DNA of 64,000 nt from an uncultured Collinsella sp. (lineage in GTDB: Bacteria; Actinomycetota; Coriobacteriia; Coriobacteriales; Coriobacteriaceae), in the NCBI GenBank assembly GCA_958415625.1, contig CATYZI010000006.1:1-64000 (forward strand), in the 5' to 3' direction. The translations under genes were made by a program, and so were the position numbers. The first letter of the stretch is position 1. The number at the start of each line of letters is the position of its first letter. Below the pieces are notes generated by a model. That model saw nothing but the letters and a program-made list of their open reading frames with translations, made no database searches and had not been told where the DNA came from. Shown piece after piece: positions 16,711 through 25,242 of this stretch.

Positions 16711-18948
16711 CTACTCGCTGTAGCGGGTGGCGATGGCAGCTTGTACCATGCCGGCGCTCATGAGGTACGTCACCAGGAAGTAGCCACCATAGGCTGCCAG
16801 GAAAATCGCACAGGTGAGGCCCACCGTGCCGCCGATGCTCATGTTGCCAAACGTGCTCACCAGCTCGATGATCACCTTGAGCGCCACAAAGGAGTGCGCC
16901 AGACCCACTGCCAGCGGGAACAGGAAGAACACCGCTTGCTGTGCCATCACCGAATGGCGAATCTGGCGGTCGTCACAGCCGATCTGCGCCAGCACGCGAT
17001 AGCTGCGGCTGCCATCTGCCACGTTGGAGAGCTGCTGGATCGACAGAATTGCCGCGCATGCAACGACCAGTACAAAGCCGATGTAGATAGCCAGATAGCT
17101 AATCATGCCGTTCATCTGCGCTGCCTGCGTATATAGCTCGGAGCGTGTCATGAAGACTCCCCACGACCCCGGCTCCTTGCCGTCAACGAGCAGATTGTCG
17201 AGCATGGTGTATTTAATGAGCTCATCGGCCTCGGTAACATCCATCCCCTGCTTGTAATTAACGAGCAGATTACTGGAATACGGCTGCAGATTAAGCTGGG
17301 ACAGCAGCTCATCGGCAACGACCACGGTACCGGGATTGCTACCGAGCCCCGAGTTGGCGATGGCCGCCGTGTCCTCGTCCGACTTATCGGTTGCGGGCTT
17401 GAGCTCATGCCCACCCAAGGTGAGGGTATGGCCGCCGGCCATATATTTGGTGTACAGGTCGCCCAGCTCACCGCCCATATCACACGTAAGCACGTACTGG
17501 TCGCGGCCAATGCTCACCGGCTCCTCGCCCATCATCTGGCGCAGCTTGTTGTACTGGCTCGCCGGCGTCACAAACAGGCCCATATCATCGGCATTGCTGC
17601 CCTCGAGCACCTTGGGGAGCTTTTCGCCCATGGCCTTGCACATCTCGCCCGCCGTCACCGAAGGATCCGAGCCGCCAAGCGTATAGCTCAGATACGAGTC
17701 GATCTGCACATGTTCACCGGCAACATCGGCGATATTGACCTTCTTGCCGGTCTCGTTGCCATTATCTGCCGACTTGCCCTTGATACTTTCCGCAACGTTA
17801 TCGGGATCGATACGGTCACCGTGCCATGCAGCGTACAAATCGACCGTTGCGTCTGCCAGCACCATGCGATCGGCCTCGGAAGGATTGACATACTCCTTGT
17901 AGTAGTCGAGCGTTTCGGGCGTGTAATAGACATACGTCTGAGACGCGTCAACAGGGTTATAGCGCTCCAGGTTTTCGTTCATCACGTTGGCGATCGACAT
18001 ACCGCACGTCACCGAGGTGATGGCCAAAAACAGAATCATCGCGATGACGCCCATCGAAAAGCACACCGTATTGACCTTGGCCGAAAGCTGGCGCACGGTA
18101 AACATGTTGAGGCCGCGCCAATACACGCTGCGCAGGCTCTGCAGCAGCTTGATGAGCATGCCCGAGAGTCCCCAGAACAGGGCAAAAGTACCCACTGTAA
18201 CCATAGCGGTCGTAATGCCAAACTGGCTCATGGCCTCTTGCAGCTTGCTGTCCGTCGCGGTTAGCGGGAACCCATCACGTAGCAGACGGTAATAGGCCAC
18301 GCCCACAAGCACCACGCCCACGGCAAAGATGGCAATCGCGATCCAGGGGTTGCGTGTCTTGATGCTCTCGTTGCGACGCTCGGCACCCATGAGCTCAATG
18401 AGCTTAGTGCGACGCACGGCGCGAAGGTTCAGCAGTAGCGTGAGCACAAACATTACGAGCATGCAGGCAAGGGTCAGGTTGAACGCATGCATCGAGAAAA
18501 AGAAGTGGAAATCGGCAATCTGCGTCTTAAAGAGCGAGGCGGTAAAGAACGTCATGAGCTGGGAGAGCCCCACACCCAGCATAATACCAGCGACGAAGGC
18601 GCCGACCGAAACGATCACGGTCTCGAACGCCATGATCGTGGCGACGCGCCCGCGGCCCATGCCGAGCACCTGGTACAGGCCAAACTCCTTTTTGCGGCGC
18701 TTCATGATGAAGTTATTGGCATACACCATCAAAAAGGCCATAACGCCGGCCAAAAAGTACGTGAGGTAGCCGAGCATGCCGCCCATGAGCTCGGACAGTC
18801 CCTCCTCCTTGATGCCAGCGATGTCGACCTGCATCGAGATGGTGTTAAAGGCATAGAAGACCGTGACACCCAGGGTGAGCGTCAACAAGTAGACGAGGTA
18901 ATCGCGCCCGGCGCGGCGGACGTTGCCCCAAGCGAGTTTACAGAGCAT
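16711..18948 (-). CDS. FtsX-like ABC transporter permease (BceB/MacB type)
   Basis: Membrane subunit of an ABC exporter, 745 aa. It has the ten-helix layout of BceB-like permeases: paired FtsX domains near residues 55-180 and 620-745 and a large external domain of about 270 residues (roughly 320-590). The ATPase gene is immediately upstream and overlaps by 11 bases, the ATG sitting in the ATPase stop region. Such pairs usually remove or sense antimicrobial peptides and are often run by a two-component system, which is absent here. Start ATG preferred over an in-frame GTG four codons earlier because GAGGG is correctly spaced. Confidence 0.88.
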   Translation of the reverse strand: MLCKLAWGNVRRAGRDYLVYLLTLTLGVTVFYAFNTISMQVDIAGIKEEGLSELMGGMLGYLTYFLAGVMAFLMVYANNFIMKRRKKEFGLYQVLGMGRGRVATIMAFETVIVSVGAFVAGIMLGVGLSQLMTFFTASLFKTQIADFHFFFSMHAFNLTLACMLVMFVLTLLLNLRAVRRTKLIELMGAERRNESIKTRNPWIAIAIFAVGVVLVGVAYYRLLRDGFPLTATDSKLQEAMSQFGITTAMVTVGTFALFWGLSGMLIKLLQSLRSVYWRGLNMFTVRQLSAKVNTVCFSMGVIAMILFLAITSVTCGMSIANVMNENLERYNPVDASQTYVYYTPETLDYYKEYVNPSEADRMVLADATVDLYAAWHGDRIDPDNVAESIKGKSADNGNETGKKVNIADVAGEHVQIDSYLSYTLGGSDPSVTAGEMCKAMGEKLPKVLEGSNADDMGLFVTPASQYNKLRQMMGEEPVSIGRDQYVLTCDMGGELGDLYTKYMAGGHTLTLGGHELKPATDKSDEDTAAIANSGLGSNPGTVVVADELLSQLNLQPYSSNLLVNYKQGMDVTEADELIKYTMLDNLLVDGKEPGSWGVFMTRSELYTQAAQMNGMISYLAIYIGFVLVVACAAILSIQQLSNVADGSRSYRVLAQIGCDDRQIRHSVMAQQAVFFLFPLAVGLAHSFVALKVIIELVSTFGNMSIGGTVGLTCAIFLAAYGGYFLVTYLMSAGMVQAAIATRYSE

Positions 18949-19723
18949 CGGAGCCCTCACCGCCCATCATGGCAACGACCTCCATAATACGGTCGAAGAA
19001 CTCTCGGCGGTCGGTGTCACCGCGGCGCAGCTCGGTAAAGATCTTGCCGTCGCGAATAAACAGTACACGGCTCGTGTAGCTGGCGGCAAAACTGTCGTGC
19101 GTAACCATGAGCACGGTGGCGCGCAGGCGGCGGTTGAGGGCCTCTAGGCTCTCGAGCAGCAGGCGGGCGCTTTTGGAGTCGAGGGCGCCGGTGGGCTCGT
19201 CGGCCATAATCATAGTGGGGTCGGTGACGAGCGCGCGGCAGGCGGCGACGCGCTGCTGCTGGCCGCCGGACATTTGGTAGGGATATTTGTCGAGTACCTG
19301 GCTCACGGACAGACGCGCGGCCACGTCCTGCACGCGGGTCGAGATTTCGGCCGAATTCACACGGGCGATGGTGAGCGGCAGGGCGATGTTCTCGCGTGCC
19401 GTGAGCGTATCGAGCAGGTTGGAATCCTGGAAGATAAAGCCGAGCTCCTCGCGGCGGAACTGCGAAAGCTTGGCCTGCTTCATGCGCGTCACGTCCTGGC
19501 CGTTGATGCGGATCGTGCCACTTGTGGCGCTATCGATGGTCGACACGCAGTTGAGCAACGTCGACTTGCCCGAGCCCGAGGCGCCCATGATGCCAACGAA
19601 TTCGCCGCGGTTGACGGTAAAGCTGACGTCGTTGAGCGCACGGGTCACGTTGCCCAGCGCTCCATATACCTTTTCGAGATGCGCGACCTCCAGTACCGGG
19701 GCCGCCATGTGCGTGGTTTGCAT
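18938..19723 (-). CDS. ABC transporter ATP-binding protein (BceA/LolD type)
   Basis: ATPase partner of the downstream permease, 261 aa. Walker [10 protein letters not shown] near residue 48, Q-loop FIFQDSNLL, signature MSGGQQQR, Walker [15 protein letters not shown] and the H-loop VTHD are all intact. The family belongs to the MacB/LolD/BceA group that works with FtsX-like permeases. Start ATG has AAGGA seven bases upstream. Substrate unknown. Confidence 0.92.
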   Translation of the reverse strand: MQTTHMAAPVLEVAHLEKVYGALGNVTRALNDVSFTVNRGEFVGIMGASGSGKSTLLNCVSTIDSATSGTIRINGQDVTRMKQAKLSQFRREELGFIFQDSNLLDTLTARENIALPLTIARVNSAEISTRVQDVAARLSVSQVLDKYPYQMSGGQQQRVAACRALVTDPTMIMADEPTGALDSKSARLLLESLEALNRRLRATVLMVTHDSFAASYTSRVLFIRDGKIFTELRRGDTDRREFFDRIMEVVAMMGGEGSDAL

Positions 19724-19871
19724 ACCGAGTCCTTTCTTGCGATTAGTCTACGGCATCTATAGTCGCAAGAAGCCGAGTCGGCTACCATCGATATGGCTTA
19801 CGCTTGCCTTACCGTTGTGTAAGGTACGGGTAGCTAGCCTGTCACTTGTTGATGTTGAGAGAGGACTCCTG

Positions 19872-20855
19872 TTGAAGACTGTTCATGTTGCTGCCGGGAT
19901 CATTCGCAAGGAAGGATCTGACGAGCTGCTTGCCGTGCAGCGCGGCTATGGCGACATGCAGGGACTTTGGGAGTTCCCGGGCGGCAAGCTCATGCGTGGC
20001 GAGACGCCCGAAGACGCCGTGCGCCGCGAACTTATGGAAGAGCTGCAGGTAAAGGTCACCAACCTGCGCGATTTCTATACCGTTGAGTACGACTACCCCG
20101 ATTTTCATCTTTCGATGGAGTGTTACTACTGCTCGCTCGCCGATGAATCCGACGAGCCCCAGAAGCACGACCGGCAGCTCGATATCCGCTGGATTCCGCG
20201 CACCTCGCTGGCAACGGTAGAGTGGATGCCCGCCGACAAAGGGCTGATCGATGCGCTGATTGAGCTCAAGGAAGACCGGCTTGAGGCAAGCGCGGCCAAT
20301 GACGTCGAGTCAGCGACCGACGAGCCCACCACCAAGCCCAAGTGCAAAACCAAACGCCGCTCCAAAAAGCGTCCCAAACCCGGTCTGCTCGACGGCATCG
20401 ACACCTCGGACCTCTCCGCCGACGAGCGCGAGCTGGTCCGCCGTCGCGCCGCCATCAAAAAGTCCATGAAGGGCAATAAGCGCGCCAACACCAAGCCCGA
20501 GCTGCTCGTTCGCCAGCGCCTGCGCGCCGCGGGACTCACGGGATACCGTTTGGAGTGGAAGGTCCCCGGCAAGCCCGACATCGCCTTCCCCGGCCGCAAG
20601 ATCGCCATCTTCGTCAACGGCTGCTTTTGGCATCGCTGCCCCAAGTGCAACCCCAGCCAGCCCAAGCGCAATGTTGAGTTTTGGGAAGCAAAGTTCCGCC
20701 GCAACGTCGAGCGCGACCGCGCCGCCGTGGCAGCGCTCACCGAAATGGGCTGGACACCCATAACTATCTGGGAATGCGAACTCAAAAAGGACCGCATCGA
20801 CGCCACCATGGAAAAGGTCATCGAGCAGGTTCGCGCCGCGACCCCGCAGCGCTAA
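19872..20855 (+). CDS. NUDIX (MutT-like) hydrolase fused to a Vsr-type mismatch endonuclease
   Basis: A 327-aa two-domain protein. Residues 1-130 are a NUDIX hydrolase with an intact box (G-KLMRG-E-TPEDAVR-RE-LM-EE-L) like MutT enzymes that clear oxidised nucleotides. A basic linker (KPKCKTKRRSKKRPKPG) leads to a full Vsr domain at about 200-320: NTKPELLVRQRLRAAG, PGKPDIAF, FVNGCFWHRCPKC and IWECEL, which in E. coli nicks T:G mismatches next to Dcm sites. There is no stop or shift between domains. Start is a TTG with GAGAGGA upstream. No cytosine methyltransferase is nearby. Placing two mutation-avoidance activities in one chain is unusual. Confidence 0.85.
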   Translation: MKTVHVAAGIIRKEGSDELLAVQRGYGDMQGLWEFPGGKLMRGETPEDAVRRELMEELQVKVTNLRDFYTVEYDYPDFHLSMECYYCSLADESDEPQKHDRQLDIRWIPRTSLATVEWMPADKGLIDALIELKEDRLEASAANDVESATDEPTTKPKCKTKRRSKKRPKPGLLDGIDTSDLSADERELVRRRAAIKKSMKGNKRANTKPELLVRQRLRAAGLTGYRLEWKVPGKPDIAFPGRKIAIFVNGCFWHRCPKCNPSQPKRNVEFWEAKFRRNVERDRAAVAALTEMGWTPITIWECELKKDRIDATMEKVIEQVRAATPQR

Positions 20856-20908
20856 AACGAGCCATTCACAGACCCCGCACGCGCGCGCCACATCCGCGCC
20901 ATAAACCT

Positions 20909-21008
20909 TAGAAAGCCCTTAAGCTCAAAACCTTTCAAAGGTGTTACTCGATAGCTTTGACCTGCGGTTTCACCGTAATCGCAAACCTCATTAAGCCTTT
21001 CTTTAGCG
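20909..21008. repeat. Degenerate palindrome with CCTGCGGTTT core
   Basis: TTGACCTGCGGTTTCACC at 20958-20975 matches the centre of the family A and B palindromes; weak arms (CTTAGAAAGCCCTTAAG and ATTAAGCCTTTCTTTAG) flank it. The gap 20856-21108 shows nothing else. Confidence 0.4.
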
Positions 21009-21108
21009 CTTCTTTGCAACGACCGCGGCATAATACTGCCAACGCACGGGACCTAGCAGCACACCCCGTGCGCAACCTTTTGGTGGACATCGAGGAGGCC
21101 GCATAAGC

Positions 21109-21318
21109 ATGCATTCTTCCAATGACGCAGCACAGCAGCCATCCCTAAAACATGCAAACCTTTTCTCCTTCCCCCCGACACAGAGAAACGGTCTCCTCGA
21201 CTCCCCCACCACAAAAACCAAGCGCTCAGCCGATCAGAACCTCAACTTACGAGCATCCTTCGAAAAGCTCCAAGCATCCCTAGACAAGGCGTTCCCCGAA
21301 CAGGCAAGAGCAATCTAA
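21109..21318 (+). CDS. Small hypothetical protein, 69 aa
   Basis: Unrecognised. An ATG with GAGGAGG ten bases upstream opens a 69-aa frame that ends 25 bases before the AraC-type gene. The N-terminal half is polar and low in complexity; the C-terminal part (LNLRASFEKLQASLDKAFPEQ) could form an amphipathic helix. There is no homologue I know, and coding status is uncertain. Confidence 0.35.
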   Translation: MHSSNDAAQQPSLKHANLFSFPPTQRNGLLDSPTTKTKRSADQNLNLRASFEKLQASLDKAFPEQARAI

Positions 21319-21343
21319 GCTCATCGCGCTTTATACTGATGCC

Positions 21344-22276
21344 ATGCGAAACATGGATCACATAGAATTGCACCGCGGAGGACGCGAGGAAGCGTTTCCC
21401 GAGACTGCCGAAGACTGGCCCTATATTGCCGAACGCGCAGAATTCGCTCGCTATCCGGGCAATTCCGTCCCCTGGCACTGGCATTCCGAAGTTGAGCTTT
21501 TCTACATGGAACAGGGAGCAATTGACTATCGCACGCATGCGACTCATGAGCACATGCGCTTTGAGGAAGGGTCCGCCGGCTTTATCAACGGCGGCGTTTT
21601 GCACAGCACCCTGCAATCACCCAATTCGGCGCCAGCCATTCAAATGCTGCATATCTTTCAGCCGTCAATGCTCGGCGATCCCGCGGGACGTCTCCAAAAG
21701 CGCTACATCAATCCATTGCTTCAATGTCGAGGCGTCGATGTGCTCAAATGGTCGCCCACCAATCCCGACGATATGCCCTTTATCGATTTGCTGAAGAGCT
21801 CCTTTAACCACAATCTTCAACAGCCGCAGAACGAGATGGCGCTTCGAAATAGCCTGTCAGAACTCTGGATTCAGATCTATGCCAAGGCTGAACCACAATT
21901 CGCTTTGGACAATAGTTCTTTGATGACCAGCCGCGATGTTCGGTTCAGGGAAATTCTGGACTACATCCGCACAAACTATGCAGACAGCATAGATGTTCCC
22001 CAAATTGCATCCGCGGTCGGCATCAGCGAAAGAGATTGCTATCGCACCATCAAAGCTTGCGCGGGAACAACCCCAGCCGCGTATCTACGCGCATACCGCA
22101 TCACCCGCGCTTGCACGCTCTTGACGCACACCACGCGAACGGTACAGACGATCGCTCACCAATGCGGCTTTGCAACGGCGAGCCACCTTGGGCAGGTATT
22201 CAAGGAACAAATTGGCTGTACCCCTTCTGAGTATCGAGCCATGAGGCAGAATTTCGATACTACGGGGCAGAAATAA
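21344..22276 (+). CDS. AraC-family transcriptional regulator with cupin sensor domain
   Basis: A 310-aa regulator. Residues about 35-110 form a cupin-like ligand domain (WHWHSEVELFYMEQG); residues about 210-300 hold the two helix-turn-helices of AraC/XylS proteins (IDVPQIASAVGISERDCYRTIK and VQTIAHQCGFATASHLGQVFK). It probably controls a sugar or stress gene, but its neighbours (a small ORF and a HAD phosphatase) do not reveal the target. The ATG at 21344 lacks a strong ribosome site; MDHIELH at 21353 is an alternative. Confidence 0.85.
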   Translation: MRNMDHIELHRGGREEAFPETAEDWPYIAERAEFARYPGNSVPWHWHSEVELFYMEQGAIDYRTHATHEHMRFEEGSAGFINGGVLHSTLQSPNSAPAIQMLHIFQPSMLGDPAGRLQKRYINPLLQCRGVDVLKWSPTNPDDMPFIDLLKSSFNHNLQQPQNEMALRNSLSELWIQIYAKAEPQFALDNSSLMTSRDVRFREILDYIRTNYADSIDVPQIASAVGISERDCYRTIKACAGTTPAAYLRAYRITRACTLLTHTTRTVQTIAHQCGFATASHLGQVFKEQIGCTPSEYRAMRQNFDTTGQK

Positions 22277-22335
22277 CGCTAGCGCTCCCACCTCACCTGT
22301 CCCACACTATCAGACAGATGAGAGAAAGGAATGCC

Positions 22336-22959
22336 ATGAAACAATTCGACCATGTCGTGTTTGACGTTGACGGAACATTGGCAGATACAGAAGAAAGCGT
22401 TCTGTCATCGCTTGCCCAGATAGTCCAAGAAGAGACCGGCAAAACGCTCCCCCAAAACGAGCTTGAATTTGCCCTCGGCATACCCGGCAAGGATGCCCTT
22501 GAGAAACTTGGGATCTACTCGCAGGCAACGTTGGATCGCTGGTGCCAAGTTGCCGCCAGCTTTAAAAGCACCATCAGCGTGTTTCCCGGCTTGCACGAAG
22601 TCATCGCAACACTCTCCGACAACGGCTGCAAACTTGGCATCGTCTCCTCACGTGCGCGCGACGAATACGCAGAAGAAATTGCACCCCTTGGCTTCGATAA
22701 GTATTTTGAGCACATCATCCTTGTCGAAGACACAACCGAACATAAACCCGCACCCGCACCCATGCTCGAATATCTACAGCGCACGGGCGCAAACCCCAAC
22801 AGCGTCATCTACATTGGCGACACCGTCTACGACGAACAATGCGCAACTTCAGCAGGGGTCAGCTTTGCCCGAGCAGCATGGGGGTCACACCAAGACATCC
22901 CAAACGCCACCTACAACCTCAAAACCCCCAACGACCTATTAACCCTAACAACCAAGTAA
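22336..22959 (+). CDS. HAD-superfamily phosphatase (phosphoglycolate phosphatase-like)
   Basis: A 207-aa hydrolase with the HAD motifs in order: DVDGTLAD (nucleophile Asp and helper Asp) near residue 9, the Ser/Thr of VSSRARDEY, a Lys in the EHKPAP region and GDTVYDEQCA for Mg2+. The cap domain places it with Gph/PgmB-like enzymes; substrate unknown. Start ATG has AAAGGA upstream; an upstream in-frame ATG at 22318 is less well placed. It ends near a large palindrome separating it from the convergent aldolase gene. Confidence 0.85.
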   Translation: MKQFDHVVFDVDGTLADTEESVLSSLAQIVQEETGKTLPQNELEFALGIPGKDALEKLGIYSQATLDRWCQVAASFKSTISVFPGLHEVIATLSDNGCKLGIVSSRARDEYAEEIAPLGFDKYFEHIILVEDTTEHKPAPAPMLEYLQRTGANPNSVIYIGDTVYDEQCATSAGVSFARAAWGSHQDIPNATYNLKTPNDLLTLTTK

Positions 22960-23022
22960 CCCTCGCGCCCCACCCTTTCAGCCCCAACGCCACAAGGGCG
23001 ACGACCTCGAGCAGGTCAACTT

Positions 23023-23147
23023 GGGAGGGACGAGGGCTTAGTTCCCCAATCTTTCCGCAGGGGGCAAAAAGCCTCGCCGCACGAAGTGCGCAGCGAGGCT
23101 TTTTGCATGCCCGAGGACGATTGGGGAACTAAGCCCTCGTCCCTCCC
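23023..23147. repeat. 125-bp palindrome with 29-bp perfect arms and inner terminator hairpin
   Basis: Arms at 23023-23051 and 23119-23147 are exact complements over 29 bases, starting GGGAGGGACGAGGGCTTAG. In the 67-base interior sits a second hairpin, AAAAAGCCTCGC / GCGAGGCTTTTT (23066-23105), a bidirectional terminator. It lies between the convergent HAD and aldolase genes. Confidence 0.85.
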
Positions 23148-23180
23148 CGGGATATGTAGCGAGTCGGAGTACCCTTGCTG

Positions 23181-24038
23181 TTACTCTGCTTTGCCCACAG
23201 AGTTGAGGTTGGTCATGCGGATCTTAACCAGCTCGGTGATCTCGCGCATGCCCTCCTTGGCCGGCTTCTTGGGGTCGAAGCAGGCGGGGTTCTCGGCCAT
23301 GTAGGCCATGAAGCCCTTGGTGTAGGCCTGACGCAGCTCGGTGGCATAGTTAACCTTGCAGATGCCGTTCTTCACAGCCTCGGCAACCTGCTCATCGGGC
23401 ACACCGGAGGTGCCGTGCAGGACCAGCGGCACGTCGACGGCGTCGCGGATGGCCTTGACCACGGACTGCTCGATGTGCGGATCGCTCGTGTACACGCCGT
23501 GGCTGGTGCCAACGCCAATGGCCAGCGAGGTGCAGCCAGTGCGCTCGACGAACTCCTTGGCCTCGGCGGGGTCGGTGTAGGGGCTCTCGCCCTCAACCGC
23601 GGGACCGTCGTCCTCCTTGCCGCCAACCTTGCCAAGCTCGGCCTCGACGGGCACGCCCATGGCGCGGCCAGCGTCGGCGACGGACTTGGTCAGGGCGATG
23701 TTGTCCTCAAAGGACTCGTGCGAACCGTCGATCATGACGGAGGTGTAGCCAGTGCGGAAGGCCTGCATGCAGCGGTCATAGCCATCGCCATGATCGAGGT
23801 GCAGGGCGACGGGCACGGAAGCGCGCTCGGCAGCAGCCTTGACCATGCCGTAGAAGTAATCCAGGCCAGCGGTCTTGATGGTGCCCGGGGTGGTCTGCAT
23901 GATGACGGGGGACTTGGTCTCCTCGGCAGCGGCCAGAACGGCCATAACAAACTCGAGGTTCTCGACGTTGAACGCGCCGACGGCGTAGTGGCCGGCCTGA
24001 GCGTCCTTGAGCATCTTTTCGGTGGTAACAAGTGCCAT
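23181..24038 (-). CDS. Class II fructose/tagatose-bisphosphate aldolase
   Basis: A Zn-dependent aldolase of 285 aa. Zinc and catalytic motifs: LHLDHGD near residue 80, VEAELGKVGG, GTSHGVY and LVLHGTSGVPDE, plus KVNYATELR near the end. Size and sequence fit the FbaA/GatY/KbaY group. It could serve glycolysis, or cleave tagatose-1,6-bisphosphate made by LacC from the window's lactose, galactose and GalNAc routes; no separate LacD is present. The divergent DeoR regulator favours a sugar-induced role. Start MALVTTEKM has GAGGAG upstream. Confidence 0.88.
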   Translation of the reverse strand: MALVTTEKMLKDAQAGHYAVGAFNVENLEFVMAVLAAAEETKSPVIMQTTPGTIKTAGLDYFYGMVKAAAERASVPVALHLDHGDGYDRCMQAFRTGYTSVMIDGSHESFEDNIALTKSVADAGRAMGVPVEAELGKVGGKEDDGPAVEGESPYTDPAEAKEFVERTGCTSLAIGVGTSHGVYTSDPHIEQSVVKAIRDAVDVPLVLHGTSGVPDEQVAEAVKNGICKVNYATELRQAYTKGFMAYMAENPACFDPKKPAKEGMREITELVKIRMTNLNSVGKAE

Positions 24039-24238
24039 GAGCGTTTGCTCCTCTCCCTCGCCCGCATCTGGACATCGGGCGTACGTGTCCGCAAGGCGTT
24101 TTACCTTGCGTTTTGCTGAGCTCATTGTATGAAATTCAGCGGGTATGAATGTGCGGGATGTTGTCACTCCGCAGGACAAGACCCTCAATTTTGAAAAGCA
24201 AACGGAAGGGTTTTGTGCCGAGCGCACGTGTTCGATAT

Positions 24239-24345
24239 TGAGTTTTGAGCGTCGAACGTCTTTCTTTTATAGAAAAGATAAGTAATCGAAAGGCGTTTTC
24301 TTACTCAAAAAGAAAATGAACGAAAATAGAGTCAACACAATTCCT
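24239..24345. promoter_or_regulatory. GAAA-repeat operator region between the aldolase and DeoR genes
   Basis: An A+T-rich stretch with repeated AGAAAA / CGAAA units at roughly 10-base steps (near 24271, 24288, 24310, 24323), the kind of direct-repeat array DeoR-family repressors bind. It would serve both divergent promoters. Confidence 0.45.
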
Positions 24346-24372
24346 GCAAATATTGCCGAGAATGGAGCTACC

Positions 24373-25176
24373 ATGGCCCACGCAACAACCCGAGCTTTTG
24401 CCGACGAACGCCGCGCCGCCATCATGGAAATGCTCGAGCATAATGCCTCGGTGCAGGTGGCAGAAATCGCCCAGACCTTTGGCGTGTCCTCCGTCACGGC
24501 CCGCGCCGACTTGGACGCCCTCGCCGAGGCTGGCAAACTGCGCCGCACGCATGGCGGCGCCGTGTCGCTCCACAAGCGCCTGACCGTCTCCACGCAGGAC
24601 CGGCGTATTAACGTCAACGTGGCCGCAAAGCAGGCCATCGCCCAAAGCGCCATTGAGCTCGTCAGCGACGGTGACACGCTGCTCGTCGACTCGGGCACCA
24701 CCGCGCTTGAATTTGTCCGCCTACTCGACCAACGCGACGGCATCACCGTCATCACGGCCGACATTACCATCGCCGATTACATCGACGAGAGCATGCCCTC
24801 GGTCGACGTCGTCATGCTGGGCGGCGCGCTGCGCAAAGGCCACCGCTATCTGTACGGTCCGCTCACCATGCAGGCGCTGCAGATGGTTCATGCCGACCTC
24901 GCCATCATGTGCCCCGGTGCCTTTGTTCCGGGCTGTGGCTTCACCACCGACTTTCCGCAGATGGCCGAGACCAAAACGGCCATGATCGTCGCCGCGCGTA
25001 AGAGCGTGGCGCTCATGGACGCGAGCAAGGTCAACGGACGCGGCATGTACCGCTTCGCCGAACTTACCGATGTCGACGACATCGTGATGGACCGTGACCC
25101 CGATGACTCCGTCGCCACCTCAATCGCCGAGACCACCGACATCGACGCCCCAACCCTCGTCCTCGCCACCGCCTAA
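24373..25176 (+). CDS. DeoR-family transcriptional regulator
   Basis: A 267-aa sugar-phosphate-responsive repressor. Residues 10-60 carry the N-terminal helix-turn-helix (RRAAIMEMLEHNASVQVAEI, SSVTARADLDALAEAGKLRRTHGGA). The C-terminal DeoRC sensor has the typical DSGTTALEFVRLL and the MLGGALRKGHRYLYGP segment. It is divergent from the aldolase gene and probably controls it. Start at MAHATTRAF has GGAG five bases upstream; an earlier in-frame ATG at 24316 has no good ribosome site. Confidence 0.88.
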   Translation: MAHATTRAFADERRAAIMEMLEHNASVQVAEIAQTFGVSSVTARADLDALAEAGKLRRTHGGAVSLHKRLTVSTQDRRINVNVAAKQAIAQSAIELVSDGDTLLVDSGTTALEFVRLLDQRDGITVITADITIADYIDESMPSVDVVMLGGALRKGHRYLYGPLTMQALQMVHADLAIMCPGAFVPGCGFTTDFPQMAETKTAMIVAARKSVALMDASKVNGRGMYRFAELTDVDDIVMDRDPDDSVATSIAETTDIDAPTLVLATA

Positions 25177-25180
25177 AACA

Positions 25181-25221
25181 AAAACCACCACAAAGGGAAC
25201 AGGCACCTTTGTGGTGGTTTT
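25181..25221. terminator. Bidirectional terminator with GGGAACAG core
   Basis: AAAACCACCACAAA / TTTGTGGTGGTTTT arms enclose GGGAACAGGCACC. A/T-rich ends on both sides suit termination of the convergent deoR-type and flavodiiron genes. It is also a member of the GGGGAC-core hairpin family. Confidence 0.75.
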
Positions 25222-25242
25222 GACGGTGAATGTGGAGTGTCG

